Shown here piece by piece: positions 12,801-25,456 of a stretch of 64,000 nucleotides of DNA; positions within the stretch are counted from its first letter, which is position 1; every line of letters starts with the position of its first letter. The notes under the pieces are model-generated. The model made no database searches, was not told where the DNA came from, and was given only the letters and a program-made list of their open reading frames with translations. A program made the position numbers and the translations under genes. The DNA is taken from the NCBI GenBank assembly GCA_963082875.1, contig OY720100.1, positions 8,060,001-8,124,000 of the forward strand, given 5' to 3'. The stretch comes from Corella eumyota. Taxonomy: Eukaryota > Chordata > Ascidiacea > Phlebobranchia > Corellidae.

Positions 12801-13667
12801 TACAACAAGTATAATGCAACCCGTAGGTAGGGCCGGCAATCAGCTTATATAGCTAAGAAACCTGGTACTTTATGAGCGATTATTTAAACGATTCGCGAAT
12901 TTACTAAAATAAATGACCCAACAAAACAATATTTTTAACTCGTGGGTACCATCTTGTGGTTAAACTTCTATCTAAAGATTATACGAAAGAAAATTTCAAG
13001 TTAAATTCTGCTTTTAATCTAGCATGTTAGATTCTGGTTATAGCATATTGTAGTAAAAAACTTATCGTTAAAAAGTTGCCTATAAATAAGATAGGTTCTA
13101 AATGTTAAATCCAATACAAACCTTAAAATTGTGATTACCGCCGTGAAAAAAAATCAAGATGTAAAGTTCTGCATGGAACATGAAAAAAGTTTGAACAGCT
13201 TTTAAAAAATTATAGTTAATCCGATCTCAAACTTTTGTTAAATTTTTTTTTTAATTTTGCAAGAGTTAGATCATATTTTCGAAGTATATTATATAAGGTT
13301 TCAATTCTATTTTTAACCCCTAAAAGTATTTCAAAGCAAAAATCGTTTTTTAGATGAATTGAATTTTATTAAAAGCGTTCATTAGTAATAAGGTAGAAAG
13401 TTAAGGCTAATAAAAGCAGGGCGTCGCATATACAGATTGGCAAAGCAATTTAATATCCATCCATTATAAACACCTGCATATGATGAACTTTTAAAATGTA
13501 AAAAGGCCAGTTTGTAAAGTTGTTTCTTTCATTTCCACGCTTCAACTGCATTAAATATTGAATTTCCAATGTGCTTAACTATAAACTTACCCTTATAAGT
13601 GATATAAATGTGTTTAATTGCACGTAATTAAATGTAGAATTAATAAAACAATTATTAAAAAATTAAA
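9876..13667. other. Large intergenic region
   Basis: No gene-like splice pattern or recognised protein. Near 9953-10017 a 25-base unit is repeated once with small changes. Bases 12150-12560 are less AT-rich and contain TGACGCAA (12241), TGACGTCA (12272), a G-run (about 12370-12385) and TTACGCAA (12520). This is the best candidate for a regulatory block in the interval. Short frames elsewhere look like chance. Confidence 0.45.
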
Positions 13668-16600
13668 TTATTCTGAGGTATCTTCCAGGTCACATTTCAG
13701 CATGACTTTTATTCCCTCCCCTGACCGAGTGACCTCAAAAGCTTTCTGGGTATCTTCAAGTTTAAACCGATGAGTAACTAATGGTTTAACATTAAGTTGT
13801 CCAGAAGATAGCATCTGTATTGCGGCGGGGTATCTACAAACAGTTCAAGCATTTGGTTAAAGCCTAAGTTTACAGAAATTCACTTTTAATGTGTAGTTAC
13901 CATGAACAAACTTTGCACCCAATAAAACCATGTATTATTTTAATGTTAATCATTAATCAATACACTTAAATAAGCATATTATATATCTTTTAGAGTAAAT
14001 TGCATTATAAATGAACTTCTGTGTATTAAACCTTACAAAGTTTGAATTCAATTCTTACTGAAAGCAGATAAAATTTTGGTAATATTAAACAAACAATGTA
14101 CAAAAGAATAAGGTTAAATTAATTATAATACGGTTAAAATAATAAGACTCACGTGTTACAATATCTAAATACCCCTCGAATGTCTACTTCCCTTACAGCA
14201 GCATTCACAATTGGAACATTTACCATCGCCGGTCCCAAACCCACTAACAATAAGCAACCCCCTGATTTTGTGGCCTTGTAAATGCAAAAAAATGTTATAT
14301 GGGGAATTTTTAAAAATTATAAAATAAATTTGTTTTTTATTAATATAGCTTAACTGAATATATTACTTTGTTTCCAATATTTACCGGCAGCGTGGTGTCT
14401 TGTTAAGAACACTTGCTACACCACAATGAGGTCTTGGGTTCAATCTCCACTGCTCTCATGCTGTAGTGCCCTTGAGTGAGGCGCTATAAACCTTATGAAC
14501 TCCTGTTGATAGCACCTAATCAGCAGCATAATTACCTAGCAATTATAATCTATATTATATCCCAAACTGTTAAAGGCAACTCGAGACTGGGTCGGACCTT
14601 CCCACATGAAGGATAAAGATACATACAAAAAAATATGCAAAAAACAATAATTAGTAAAGGTTAATAAAATACATATAAAAAATAAAACAACACTAAAATA
14701 AATACACTTTATAAATTGAAAATCTTACATAAATTCCAGTTTGAATGGCAGATTCAGCACCTGTACACTCAATTGTTCGATCAGGCATATCACCTAATTT
14801 TTCCTCCACTAACTTGGCAACATCTTGTGCTTTGTCATTTCTGTCTATTTTAATTACATAATCCGCCCCCATCTTTAAAGCCATATCCAATCTACTTTGA
14901 AACAAATCTGTTAAAAAGTAAAAAAAATAACAAAAAATTTATCACATACCTAAAAAAACAATTTAAATCATACTTTTTAATTAAAACTTTAGAATATATT
15001 TTGTATACCTGTCACAACAACTTTAGATGCTCCCATTGCCTTGGCAACTAGCAGGGAAACCAACCCTATTGGCCCAGCACCACAGATAAGAATATTCTGA
15101 CCAAGAGAAATTTCTGCACGGCGACATGCATGAATTCCCACAGATAGAGGCTCAATTAAAGCTCCTTCTTCGTAAGAAACATTATCTGGTAACCTTTGAA
15201 AAATTAAAATTTTTTGCATTGGCATTTTTAAAAAATATTAGTTCAAGTAACTTCTACACTGAAGGCATAACAAACTGGTTAGGACAGCCAGCTTTAATAC
15301 ATGTGGTTCGATCCTAATTGATTGTATGCTGTAGCACCCTTGAGCAAAGTGCTATAAAAAGTATAAACTCTAACTCCAGTTAAGCTGAAAAAATACCCGC
15401 CTTCTTACATCAAAGATAAATAAATATAAATAAAACACCTAAGTGTTAAGCTTGCATTTAGTTTAATCAGTACAAGAAACATTTCAAAATGCTAGCTGCA
15501 AAATGATTTGTAAAATTTATATAAGTAAACATCAAAAATTTTTGCATTAGAACAACCAAACATACTTAAAGCAAAAGTCAGCATTGTGGATGTAAAATCT
15601 CTGCAGGTTTCCATCATCAGGAGGAGTTGCACAAAAGAAAACCTTACTCAGGTTATATCTACCATTCTTAGCAAACTCATCTATGCTTAAAGGGTAACCT
15701 GGTTCAATTGCAACTCTATCACCTAAAAATTTATCAAATTTGATATTGAAATTTTTAAAGACATTTTTGCATTCCTAGATAACTAATAGTACTTAAACTT
15801 TAATTTTAGGAAAACCAGCAGTTAAGATTGCACAGAAACTACAAATTTAAAACATAATTTAGAATTGTTTATTACATGCTATACTGCATAACTTAAATTT
15901 CCTATGGCAGTTTATCATTTTAGTTATTTTTTTTTGTATATAAATTTATCCTTGATGTGGGATGGTCGAATGCGCGGCCTAAGCATAGAGTAACAACTGT
16001 TACTCAGACCCAGTCTCAAGTTGCCTGTTGCAGTTTGAGATATAATGATTATAATTGCCCGGTATTTATGCTGTTAATCAAGTGCTGCCTCAGCAGGAGT
16101 TTATACTGTTTATAGCACCTTGCTCAAGGGTGCTACAACATAAGAACAATAGGGATTGAGCCCACGACATCATTGAGGTGTAGTAGATGTTCTGACAACT
16201 ACACTACGCTGCCAGTTATATATACGGTTATATATACCGGCAGCGTGGTGTAGTAGTAAGAACACTTGTTACACCACACATGAGGTCGTGGATTTAATTC
16301 CCACTGAAATCATGCTGTAGCACCTTTGAGTAAGACCCTATAAACGGTATGAACTTCTGCTAAGCCCGCACTTAATCAGCAGTATAAATTTTGGGCAATT
16401 ATAATCTATAATATCCCAAACTGCCACAGGCAACTCGAGACTGGGTCGGAGTAACTTATGTTACTCTATGTTTAAGTCGCGCAATCGACTTTCCCACATC
16501 AAGAATAAAGATATATACAAAAAAATAAAAATAAATTGCGAATTTTGGTAATATTCAAGGCAATTTTTAAATGAATAAAAGCCTTAAGAAAAAAAAAGAA

Positions 16601-17057
16601 TTTCACCTGGTTTTAAATGAGTGACCTTTGCTCCACATTTTACAACACGACCTGATGCTTCATGTCCAATCACCATTTTTTCTTTTACAATAAAATCACC
16701 AATTCTTCCTTTTAACCAGTAAGAAACATCAGATCCACATATTCCAACCGAGTGCATTTGTAGCAGAACATCTAAAACAATTGCTCAGTGGAACTACTTT
16801 TTTTTAATTTGAAATTTTGTAAAATTAGAATAGTTAAACAAATCTTACCATGTTCACCCGGTTCGGGTATTGGTCGATCTTCCTAAATTAAACAAAACAT
16901 TTAATTAACTAAAACAACATACAGATATACTAATATAACTAAAGAACGATCTTCCTAACTGCCTAAGAATTATTAAAACGCTTACCAAAACAATATCGCA
17001 CTGTGGTATTTCTTCTCGCTTTTTATACAACACTGCACTTAAATTTTTAGCTGACAT
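13668..17057 (-). CDS. SORD: Sorbitol dehydrogenase (L-iditol 2-dehydrogenase)
   Basis: Eight exons on the minus strand: 16986-17057, 16849-16882, 16607-16771, 15566-15722, 15009-15193, 14729-14907, 14153-14274, 13668-13833. They give 359 residues, against 357 in human SORD. The enzyme oxidises sorbitol to fructose with NAD+ in the cytosol and binds catalytic zinc. Visible marks are the zinc-site segment HSVGICGSD, then GHEASG, the run [27 protein letters not shown], and the NAD-binding glycine motif GAGPIGL. The C-terminus has VKPLVTHRF and ends [13 protein letters not shown]. Nothing is missing. Its start is 394 bases from PIGN, which is divergently transcribed. Introns hold four SINE-related insertions. 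Confidence 0.96.
14384..14635 (+). mobile_element. tRNA-derived SINE, internally deleted
   Basis: Starts CCGGCAGCGTGG, has a B-box-like GGTTCAATCT and ends with a GATAAAGATACATAC tail before a short A-run. About 38 bases of the 3' body are missing relative to the copy at 49780. It lies in a SORD intron. Confidence 0.85.
15258..15425 (+). mobile_element. Degenerate SINE relative
   Basis: Weak head with a GGTTCGATCC B box, followed by ATGCTGTAGCACCCTTGAGCAAAG and a shortened tail ending ACATCAAAGATAAATA. It appears to be an old or truncated member of the same SINE group, in a SORD intron. Confidence 0.6.
15927..16214 (-). mobile_element. tRNA-derived SINE, reverse orientation
   Basis: Nearly full length, moderately diverged, read on the minus strand. 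Its head ends at 16214, about 22 bases from the head of the next copy, giving a head-to-head inverted pair in a SORD intron. Confidence 0.85.
16237..16529 (+). mobile_element. tRNA-derived SINE
   Basis: Near full-length copy on the plus strand, from CCGGCAGCGTGGTGTAG to the AAAGATATATACAAAA tail. It forms the second arm of the inverted pair with 15927-16214. Confidence 0.88.
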
Positions 17058-17451
17058 TTTGCTTTTAACGTTTTTAACTAATCAACAACTGCAGCAGATA
17101 TCAAGTTTTTTTGAATGCAAAATGCAAGATCGATTTTAAATTGCAGCATGGAATGGAAAATGTGATTGAAAATTGACCAATGCATGGGTTGGTTAAACCA
17201 CAAAAACTAATGCTATCGACAAAAAAACTTCAAATTGCATATAATGGATACAAAACTTTTTTTTTTTAATTCTACATTGTTTATTTCTCAAAACAGACTT
17301 ATTTTACTAAGTAAACAATTTTTAAATAGTAGCGTAAAGTCACGTCGCTTATTTAAAAAAACGTATCACGCCTCTCCTTTAAAAACAAACGCTGTTTACA
17401 ATTTGCTGTTGAGATTTGAAATTGTACACGTGTTTTTAAATAAAGTACAAC
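17058..17451. promoter_or_regulatory. Shared divergent promoter region, SORD / PIGN
   Basis: A 394-base gap between the start codons of SORD (minus) and PIGN (plus). It must contain both promoters and 5' UTRs. There is no TATA box that I can place with confidence. Confidence 0.5.
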
Positions 17452-20400
17452 ATGAATTTTGGCGTGTTTATCGTACTAAGCATAGTGGTACATGCAGTGT
17501 TATTTCTTTCTATATTTGATATTTACTTTACCTCACCTATCGTACATGGCATGAGAATATACAAACCTGAGATCGAGCCTCCCGCTTCAAGATTGGTTTT
17601 GTTTGTCGCAGATGGGTTACGTGCTGATAAATTATACGAACTGGATGAAGATGGAAATACAAGAAGTCCTTATTTAAGGTCAGTATTTATTAAGTTACAT
17701 TTTTAAACCTCTTTTTTAATTAGAATTTTTTTTAAAATATTTTTTAAAAAACGTTTTGCCTAATTGTGAAACTTTTAAAATTAAAGTAAAATATTGTAAA
17801 TATAACTCACTCAAATTTAAAAAATAAATTTTCAGAAATATAATGATGAATGAAGGAACATGGGGAGTAAGCCACACTCAAGTCCCGACTGAATCGAGAC
17901 CAGGTCATGTGGCGATGATTGCTGGCTTCTATGAAGATGTTAGTGCAGTAATGAAAGGTAAAAAATGTTACAAAATGGTTTTAAAATAAAATAACTTAAG
18001 AATATTAAAATAAATGGTGTTGCAGTATTTTAAATTGTGTTTTAATAGCCATGGTATGCATATATATTGTAAACCATTATTATTACTGTAAAACTTTAGG
18101 AATTTAAAAAAATTTTAGACTTTGATAAATAACCTAGTATTGTTTTTAAATAGGGTGGAAAGAAAATCCGATAGAGTTTGACAGTGTGTTTAATCAAAGT
18201 TCACAAACCTGGGGATGGGGTAGTCCAGATATTTTACCAATGTTTGCTAAAGGTTTGTTTTACTAATTGTAATGTATTCTTAGTAGCACAAAGTATTAAA
18301 TGCTGTTTTAAATACCCTTTGAATAATCGTATATTAGTTTGTATTTTAAAGACTAGATAAATTATTGGATATACTGTATATATTGACATTTTTAGTTTTG
18401 ACGAGGCATTGATATTTACACACAAAAACAAAAAAAGATTTATATTGAAATACTAGACTGATATCTAAACGCATTTGTTTATAGATTAGGGATAGCGTAA
18501 GATTTATTTTTAACAAGTGTTTTTTTGCAGTTCTGTGTGGTCATTTAATATAGTTTTTAACTAAATTTTAATAATTTTTAACAGGAGAATCCATTACCCA
18601 TGTGCATATGAATTGTTATAGCGGAGATATTGAATCTTTTGCTGGAGATTCCTCAGCATTATTAGATGAATGGGTGTTTGAAAAATTATCAATTTTTTTT
18701 AAAAATTCTAAATTAAATGAAACTGCACTTCAGCTTTTGCACCAGAATAAAATTGTGTTTTTCTTACATTTACTGGGAATTGATACAAATGGGCACAGCC
18801 ATAATCCTGACTCAAAGTAAGGTTCATTAAAATAACTTCAAAATATTCCACAAATATAGTTTAGATTAGGCCTTTTAATACATTTGTATTTTTCAACTTT
18901 TTCCATATTATTTACTAGTAGGCCTAAGGTATTAATACTTCACCTTTTATCTTAGGGAATATTTGTCTAACATAAAATATGTTGATGAAGGAATCAAAAA
19001 AAGTGTTGAATTAATTGAAGATTTTTATGGACATGATGAGAAAACAGCGTATGTGTTTACAGCCGATCATGGAATGACTGATTGGGGTAGGGACCTAGTT
19101 ATTATTTGTTTAGATTTATTACCCATCTATTAAAGTCCCTTTTATTAATTATAGTAAAAAAATTACAGGGTACCTTATTTAACATGTTATATCAATCTAA
19201 CTATTTAAAAAATTTTATGTTAGTAAAAAATTGGTATTTTCTTAAAGGATCACATGGAGCGGGTTTACCCTCTGAAACTTCAACCCCACTTATTGTTTGG
19301 GGTTCTGGGGCAAGAAAACATGAAAACGATTTACCCAAACATTCACATGATATCCAGGAGCAAACCAGGTAAAAATATAATCTAATTTTTTAGGTAAAAT
19401 ATTAAATAAATACAATGATGTTGGTTATAATGTATTGGTTTGGCTTTTAAAATAAATTTAAAATATTTAACTGGCTTATATAATTTAGTAACTTGTACCA
19501 AATTCTTAATAATTGATTTTGTACTTCTGATTTAGTCATATGTATTTATAATTTTTAGGTCATGGAATTTAGATCCTTTATCACGTTTTGACGTCAACCA
19601 AGCTGATATTACCCCATTAATGTCCTCACTTATTGGAATCCCAATTCCAGCCAATTCTGTTGGGGTTTTACCCACAGAGTATCTATCAGTTGATGCTGAA
19701 ACAAAATCTCAGCTTCTGTTTACCAATGCAAGGCAAATGGCTGAACAACTTCTAATTAAAATGCAATCAACAAAAGACAAATCTATTTTCTTTACCCCAT
19801 TTCCGAGTTTGTCTATTAGCTCATCTATTGATTTACAGCGAACTATTCAAGAATCAATAAGATCCAAGAAGTATAAAGAAGCAAATAAAATCAGTTTAAA
19901 ATTAATCAAATTATCGCAAAAGGGTTTAAAATATTACCACACCTATCATAGAACAATATTGTATGCTGCAGTTATATGCAGTTATATAGGTTTGATTGTT
20001 GTTGAACTTTTAATGGTTTTACAAAAAGTTGGTTTTATTTCTAGTCAAGTTTTTAAAGTAACTCCACTAAATACTAAACAGAAAAACGATTCTGCTGCAT
20101 TTGTTTTTATTGCATTTGGTATTTTTGTATCATTTTTATTATATCTTTTAGACACTAAATTATCATACTATGTATATTTTAATTTACCGTTATGCATTTG
20201 GTATCAAATATTTACACAAAGGTATTGCTTAAAAGTCAGTGTCAAACTTTTTTTATCAAATCCCGAATTGCTAAAACTATTTTCTTTATACTTTGTTGTT
20301 GGATTAATTGGAATTTGGAGTTTAGTGGCAACATTTTTTCAACGCAACATACTGACTGCAGAACTGGTTATTTTCGCTCTACTTATTTGTAGAACTACCA

Positions 20401-21584
20401 TAAGGAATAATGTCAAATTGTGCTGGCTAGTTGTATGTGTTTGTTTATCTATTTTTCCACTTTTGCCTGTTGTGGGACGTGCACCAAATAGCATGCTTGT
20501 ATTTTTTGGCGGATTTTTAGGATCAATTTTAGGGCACTACTGTCGAAAACCAAACAACTCTAGCTACATTACCCTTTTTCCTCTAATTTCTGGCATTTTA
20601 GCACCAATAGCCGCATATACTTCAAAATTTCATGGTTATGTTCCAATTTTAATTCACATTTTAAGTTGGACTCTGCTATTATTAAGTTGGGTAATTCCTA
20701 TTTTTTCTCCAACTAAAATGTGGGAAAGAATTATCACTGTTTTTACATGTCACTGTGCTTCGTATATTTTAATCAGTTTATCATATGATGCACTGTTTTG
20801 TGTTGTGTTTTGCGTACTACTTTATATGTGGGTAATAGTTGAGCTAGAATTGACAAATGATGGCAAAGTCAATGTGTCCACACTGGATTTTACTTCATTG
20901 AATTTAGGTAAACATTTTTTTAATTACTAAGCTATCTGGAAAAAGTTTTTCAAGATTAAAATAGTTGTTTTTGTAACAGATGCAGATACTATGCAAGAGA
21001 TATCATTCTCCTCTCTCCGACAAAGTTACATGTTCTTGTTTTTTATTGTTCTTGCATTTTTCGGAGTTGGAAATATTGCAAGTATTAACAGCTTTGATGT
21101 TAAGGTTGTGCTTCCTTTTATTACAATCTTTAACCCATTTATAATGGGTGGATTGCTAGCCTACAAGGTAAAAGAACAAACAAGGCAAAAATGTTAATTT
21201 AACTTGTAGCTTTTTATGACTTTCTTTTATTTGTAGGTTTTGCTTCCATATTTACTTGTAGCTTGTGCTCTATGCTGTATTGCTATGGCAACCAAGACCC
21301 ATGTTCAACAGTTATTTTGCTTTGTCCTAATAATGAGTGACATCATGGGATTGCATTTCTTTTTTATGGTAAATATTTTAACACTTTTTTAATTTTAACA
21401 CTAAATTCACCTTTAAATGTTTTTTGAAATATTGTTTTGTCAGGTAAAAGATGAAGGTTCTTGGTTAGATATAGGAACAAGTATAAGTCATTATGTTATA
21501 AGCATGTCAATGGCAATATCACTTTTACTTTTTTTTGCTGCTTCTAAGTTTTTAACAACTTTTAAATTTAGTTTAAGGCGTTAA
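17452..21584 (+). CDS. PIGN: GPI ethanolamine phosphate transferase 1 (PIG-N)
   Basis: Ten exons: 17452-17678, 17836-17957, 18154-18252, 18585-18816, 18956-19086, 19248-19368, 19559-20907, 20980-21167, 21237-21368, 21444-21584; 913 residues (human about 931). The ER membrane enzyme adds ethanolamine phosphate to the first mannose of the GPI precursor. The N-terminus has a signal anchor, then [13 protein letters not shown]. The alkaline-phosphatase-like catalytic domain shows [51 protein letters not shown] and [15 protein letters not shown]. The single large exon from 19559 begins the multi-spanning membrane part. The C-terminus keeps [14 protein letters not shown] and [15 protein letters not shown]. 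No key residue appears lost. Confidence 0.96.
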
Positions 21585-22344
21585 AAAGTGCTTGAATCGT
21601 AAACATTAAGGTATAATATATTGAAAATAATTGAATATTATGTAGGTATTTTTACATAAGTGTAGTTCAAAAAATACACAGAAAAATAATATTTTTTTTA
21701 TTGTAAAAGTAACCTTTTCTTGGTTTTGTTAAACCTTAAATCCAAGTTGTCGTGTAACTTAAGTTTATTTTTCTTTACATTTATTTATCCTCTGTGGAAA
21801 AATCTTAGTTGACTAAACATAAGCATATTTTGTTATCCTGACCCAATGGTATACACAATTGTAATATAATTTATTATGAAAACTTGATTTTTAATAGTTT
21901 TAGGTCTTTTTTACTCACTTCATGTTTTACCATTTACACATATAACAAGTATTTTTTGTTGTTTTATTTTAATAACCCGTTTCTACTGCACATTCCCCAA
22001 TAAAAATTCACCAAATATATAAAATGCCTAAAATTTAAATTTCCAAAATGCTTGCTCAGTTGCATAAGTAGTGATCACAACAGAATTTGAAAGGTGAATT
22101 AAAAACATTTACATGATAACAATTTAAAATTAAATTAGTAATTTGTACGAAATAAATAATAGTAACAAAATAAATATTTCTTACTTTAAAAAGTTCGTTA
22201 TAATATAAATTAAAACTTTTTTTAATAAATAGACGATGAAATTTTTTGTGTATAAAAAATGTAAATATTTATAATTTTTGACAGTGATATAAAACGATAT
22301 GACTATGTACCAAATACAAATAGACATTTTTAAATAATTTAATT
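21585..22344. other. Convergent 3' UTR region, PIGN and WARS
   Basis: A 760-base AT-rich gap between the PIGN stop and the WARS stop on the opposite strand. AATAAA-type signals occur on the plus strand near 22000. No gene is visible. Confidence 0.5.
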
Positions 22345-25049
22345 TTAGGAATCTGTTTTTACATCTCCAGATATGTTTAAATTTTTTAACCCAGCATTTT
22401 TATTTTTGTTTTTCTTTTCTTTTTTGGTCTTGGTTTCAACAGGTAACGGTGGGTAATTGGAACGGCATTTGTAGTCTGTCAACCTCATAAAATGTTGGAT
22501 AACTTCTGTAGTTACCTAGAAATTAAAGTTTAAAAAAATATTATTATATCACAAATGTTCCAGAAAAAATATTGAACGCACAAAAACATAAAATTTAGTG
22601 TTGTTGTATTTGATTTTTAATATTCTTACCTGTGCACGATTTTTTTGATGTTCAGCAACAAGTGGTTGCAAAATTTGGATTAATCTTTGCTTGAGTTCCC
22701 CAGTTAACATTTCTCCACTTGTATAATTCTAAAATAAAACAACAACAAAATGACATGCTAGGTATATGAATTAAAAAGTATAGGTAAGTTAATTTTTTTC
22801 TACAATATTCCCAAAATAAATTATTTTTTCAAATAAGTCTTCCGAACAAAAAATAAATTTATTGGAAATCAGTGAACTCCAAAATAATTTTTTTCACTAC
22901 TATTTTAAACTAATTTTGATATTTTTAATTTTCAAAACACTAAAAATTCTTACTTTTCTAATTTGTTCCAGTTCTTCATCGTCATCCAAGAAGAAAGTAA
23001 GATATTGATAGGAGACATCAACATCACAATTTCCTCCCTTTTCTTTGTGCTCTTCCACAGTGTTCTGACCTCCAGAGAATGCATATTTGTTTATCTAAAA
23101 TAAATAAATTTAAAAATTAGGTAACAAATTTTAATTTCTAAAATTAAAGTTAATACAAATATATCCAAATATAAACACAAAAATTTTGATTTCATTCAAA
23201 ACAAAATTTCTAAATTAAAAAAAAAATTTTACTTTTAATTGAGAAGTATTGATTAAAAACTTTACACAAATTTATTAATAAACCTTTTTCTTGATCTGAG
23301 CAGCTGTGTCAGTTAAAAATATAGAAGATGTGGAATCACTGGCACTCATTTTAGTCTGTGCACCTTGCAGAGCAGGGAAGAAGACCGAATGTAACAAAGC
23401 TGGCTTTTTAAATTTTAATCTGGGAGCTACGTCTCTTGTCATTCGAAAATATGGATCCTAAAAAGTTTTAAAAACAAGTTAATGCTCTGGTCTGTCAACA
23501 AAAATTCTTTTCAAGTAATGCAATACCAACTATTTTTTGTAGAGGAATTTTTATTTTGTAAATACAATATATAAAATAAATTCGACCTGATCAATGGCAC
23601 ATGGTATAAGGCAAGCAATGTCTTTTCTTCCATTAAATATGTGGGGAAAACTTGATGAAAATGAAGGAACCGCTTGAATTGCTGGAAAACTAACTTTTCC
23701 TAAAATCAAATAAGAAACAAGGCTATATACTGCAAACAACAATAACTTTAACAAAAAAATGCACAAAATTTAAACAAAACAAATCGGAAATGCTAATTTT
23801 ACCAACCTATACAATCACTGTCAGAGAATCCAAATATTCCCTTGACTTGATTAACTGTAACGCATTTTTCAACTCTTTTCATATTCCAGTAAAAATCTTT
23901 ACTTGATCTAAATAAAATATAACCCTAAAATAAGATTGTATCCAGTACAACTAAATAGGTACACAAGTTATAATTCTTACCCAATATAATCCAGGTCTGA
24001 AAATATGAAAGTTTTTTCAGGATCGAAACCACATGCGATAATATCCTTTACATTCTCATAAGCTAACTTGTAGCATTCCTCTATTGTTAAATCCTTCCAC
24101 AAAAATTTTTCATCATCGGTAAGTTGAATAACGAGAGGCACATCGAATGTCTCTTGCAAATATCTGAAATAACAAGGTTGGTAACAACAAAATACTAGTT
24201 AATTTCTTGACCAAAAGTTTTTTATTTGTTGTTATATGGTTTCAAATTGCTACTAATACATGTCTACTGAGGGTAACCTGGACAATTCGTGGGTTTAGCT
24301 TATTAAAATAAAAAAACAAACAAGATGAATGGGTATTAGATTATGGTTTGTCTGAGACTAATGTGTTGTCTGGTTAAGTTGACATAAAATTGTTTTTTTT
24401 AAGAATTGCATTGCATGTTTATTTAAATTACTTTGTCATCATAAATGGGATAAGATGTCCAAGATGCATGGCTTGTGATGAAGGCCCCCTTCCAGTATAC
24501 AAATAAAATGGTTTCTTTTGTTCATATAATGTTAAAATTTGATCAAATTCTCTAAAAAAATCATAAACATTTTATTTATTTTTCAAAAGACTTCTTTTAA
24601 TATTTATAACAGGATATTTACTACTTTTTATCTAATATAATAAAAAAGTAAGAAAGGGGAAGAATAATGATTAGTAAGAAAAATTACCATAAAAAATCAC
24701 CTGTGTGAAAAAAATAATCCTCTTCTGAGAAATGGATGAACTTTTTTTCCATTTGCAGTAACAATTTTCTCCAATCTATCCAATAATTCCTCATCTATTT
24801 TGCTTGAACCAAATCTCGCTAAAAAAATTTTTGCTACGCATTATAAAGTTATATTAATGAACTAAGTTAACAAAACATAATTAAGTGTAGCATTCAGTAA
24901 CTTTTTGACAAGTTTTCGTTTTTCCAATTTTAAGCTTTTAATTTAAAAAAATAAATTAATTTACTTATAAGCTTATCGTAGTCGACACCACCGGCATTCG
25001 AGGATTTTACTTCCCACGGGTTGACAATATCATCATTACCTTCTGTCAT
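22345..25049 (-). CDS. WARS1: Tryptophanyl-tRNA synthetase, cytoplasmic type, without WHEP domain
   Basis: Ten exons: 24965-25049, 24701-24818, 24432-24551, 23981-24163, 23807-23907, 23587-23699, 23284-23457, 22954-23094, 22630-22728, 22345-22515; 434 residues. Class I synthetase that charges tRNA-Trp in the cytosol. Seen: VNPWEV near the N-terminus, [16 protein letters not shown] (HIGH-box region, about residue 103), [48 protein letters not shown] and the KMSKS-type KMSAS at about residue 281. Human WARS1 (471 residues) has an N-terminal WHEP domain; here the start lies directly before the catalytic extension. The product therefore resembles the short mini-TrpRS form. The tail after [10 protein letters not shown] is lysine-rich and longer than usual. 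Divergent from USP14. Confidence 0.95.
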
Positions 25050-25456
25050 TTTTGTAATTATATTTTAAAACAATAACACGTACTTGACAAAGCTTGTAGA
25101 CGTTAAAAATTTTATTTCACGTGTGCTGTGTATTTTGAATGACGTAATAGTGAAGCAGTCAAGCATGATGCAATCTTACATAAATTTAGAATTTAAATTT
25201 TTTCAAACTAAAAAAACCCAAGATATGTTTAGTTTTAAATTAATAATAAAATATTTATTTTGGTTAAATCATATTTTTATATTATTTAATTTTTATATTT
25301 AATTATGTTAATTGTAAATGATCTAAATATTTATGCAAGTCATTTGAGAATTCACTGACGCATAAAATTTAAAAATCTGAGTCATTTTTCATTTTGTTCA
25401 AGAAAGTTTCACGTTTTTTTTTGTTTCAAATTTAAAACTTCAAAAAAGTATTAACT
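25050..25456. promoter_or_regulatory. Shared divergent promoter region, WARS / USP14
   Basis: A 407-base AT-rich gap separating two start codons on opposite strands. A minus-strand frame and a plus-strand frame in it look like chance. It most likely holds the 5' UTRs and a two-way promoter. Confidence 0.5.

Noticed and set aside
15126-15317. Plus-strand frame opposite a SORD exon
   Set aside because: It is the shadow of the SORD exon 15009-15193 plus part of a SINE.
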